Below are positions 63,816 to 64,000 of a stretch of DNA of 64,000 nt, piece by piece (within the stretch, counting starts at the first letter, position 1; every line of letters starts with the position of its first letter). This DNA comes from Adhaeribacter radiodurans (GTDB lineage Bacteria > Bacteroidota > Bacteroidia > Cytophagales > Hymenobacteraceae). The notes beneath the pieces were generated by a model. It saw only the letters and a program-made list of their open reading frames with translations, searched no databases and was not told the origin of the DNA. The position numbers and the translations under genes are program-made. The DNA is taken from positions 4,216,001 to 4,280,000 of the forward strand of contig NZ_CP055153.1 in assembly GCF_014075995.1 (NCBI RefSeq), written 5' to 3'.

Positions 63816-63877
63816 AGGGCTGTTTCGGTGTTGCTACAGAGGCTTAAAAGCTTTGTTGACAGTACCGAAACAGCCCT
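63816..63877. terminator. Long-armed inverted repeat between convergent genes
   Basis: AGGGCTGTTTCGGT (63816-63829) and ACCGAAACAGCCCT (63864-63877) form a perfect 14-bp stem around a 34-nt loop that itself contains GCTTAAAAGC. It lies 33 nt after the SMP-30 stop and 10 nt past the convergent stop. There is no strong T-run, so it could be a terminator or a palindromic repeat. Confidence 0.65.
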
Positions 63878-63887
63878 ATCGTATTCT

Positions 63888-64000
63888 CTACTTCACCCGC
63901 ATTTTCATTTTAATGCCGGCTTGGTTAATAATGGAGATGTTTATTTCGCCACCATTACGGGTAATTTTGATATCTGCCGGGGTAAGCGGCACATCCGGAT
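63888..64000 (-). CDS. C-terminal end of an unidentified protein (cut by window edge)
   Basis: The minus-strand frame encodes PDVPLTPADIKITRNGGEIN followed by ISIINQAGIKMKMRVK and TAG (complement at 63888-63890). The beta-strand pattern with Gly turns looks like the final domain of a secreted or beta-rich protein. Too little is present for a family call; whether it is an envelope protein or enzyme cannot be told. Confidence 0.6.
   Translation of the reverse strand, partial: PDVPLTPADIKITRNGGEINISIINQAGIKMKMRVK

Overview
The window looks like a chromosomal segment of an aerobic Bacteroidota bacterium of the Cytophagales, probably near Hymenobacteraceae/Adhaeribacter. This rests on a SusC/SusD pair, secreted proteins with type IX secretion (T9SS) C-terminal sorting domains, GloVer and malectin-type secreted modules, weak or absent Shine-Dalgarno sequences, at least one TAnnTTTG-type -7 box, a LytTR membrane regulator and long AT-rich spacers. 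The genus is inference. I found no tRNA, rRNA, CRISPR array, transposase or phage genes.

Layout. 0-4.2 kb: the start of an XdhC-type accessory gene (cut by the window edge), a metallophosphoesterase/nucleotidyltransferase pair, a 5'(3')-deoxyribonucleotidase, and a ChbG/HpnK-type deacetylase broken by an in-frame TAG. 4.2-12.6 kb: two tandem paralogous giant secreted proteins (malectin-like, Ig-like, sugar-dehydrogenase-like propeller, Lys-Asp tract, Hydin-like domain, T9SS tail). 13-17.6 kb: a 2H phosphoesterase and two paralogous lipoprotein polysaccharide lyases, the first frameshifted. 17.8-21.7 kb: a serine hydrolase, a small outer-membrane protein, a membrane LytTR regulator and an EamA transporter. 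22-25 kb: a soluble sugar dehydrogenase, a palindromic element and an SMP-30 lipoprotein. 25-34 kb: a 14-repeat GloVer protein, an orphan response regulator, an acyl-CoA dehydrogenase, gene relics and an ECF sigma factor/membrane protein pair. 34.7-43.9 kb: susC, susD, a TIM-barrel isomerase and a large haem-binding dehydrogenase. 44-49 kb: housekeeping genes (alpha/beta hydrolase, folK, fabD, type II NADH dehydrogenase). 49-57.7 kb: an alpha-glucan to trehalose locus (glgX, treZ, a treY-malQ fusion). 57.7-62.2 kb: a 1490-residue multi-pass sensor-like protein with a C-terminal region that looks like a degenerate P-loop ATPase. 62.8-64 kb: a second SMP-30 protein and the tail of an unidentified gene.

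How it fits together. Much of the window serves capture and oxidation of external sugars: SusCD import, polysaccharide lyases, a deacetylase, three PQQ-type sugar-dehydrogenase-fold proteins, two gluconolactonase-like proteins and a haem-binding dehydrogenase. The glgX/treZ/treY-malQ genes would debranch glycogen-like glucan, convert chain ends to trehalose and recycle short maltodextrins. A roughly 110-residue beta-rich module is shared between one giant T9SS protein and both lyases, which suggests local domain shuffling. The least explained gene is the 1490-residue membrane protein at 57722-62194.
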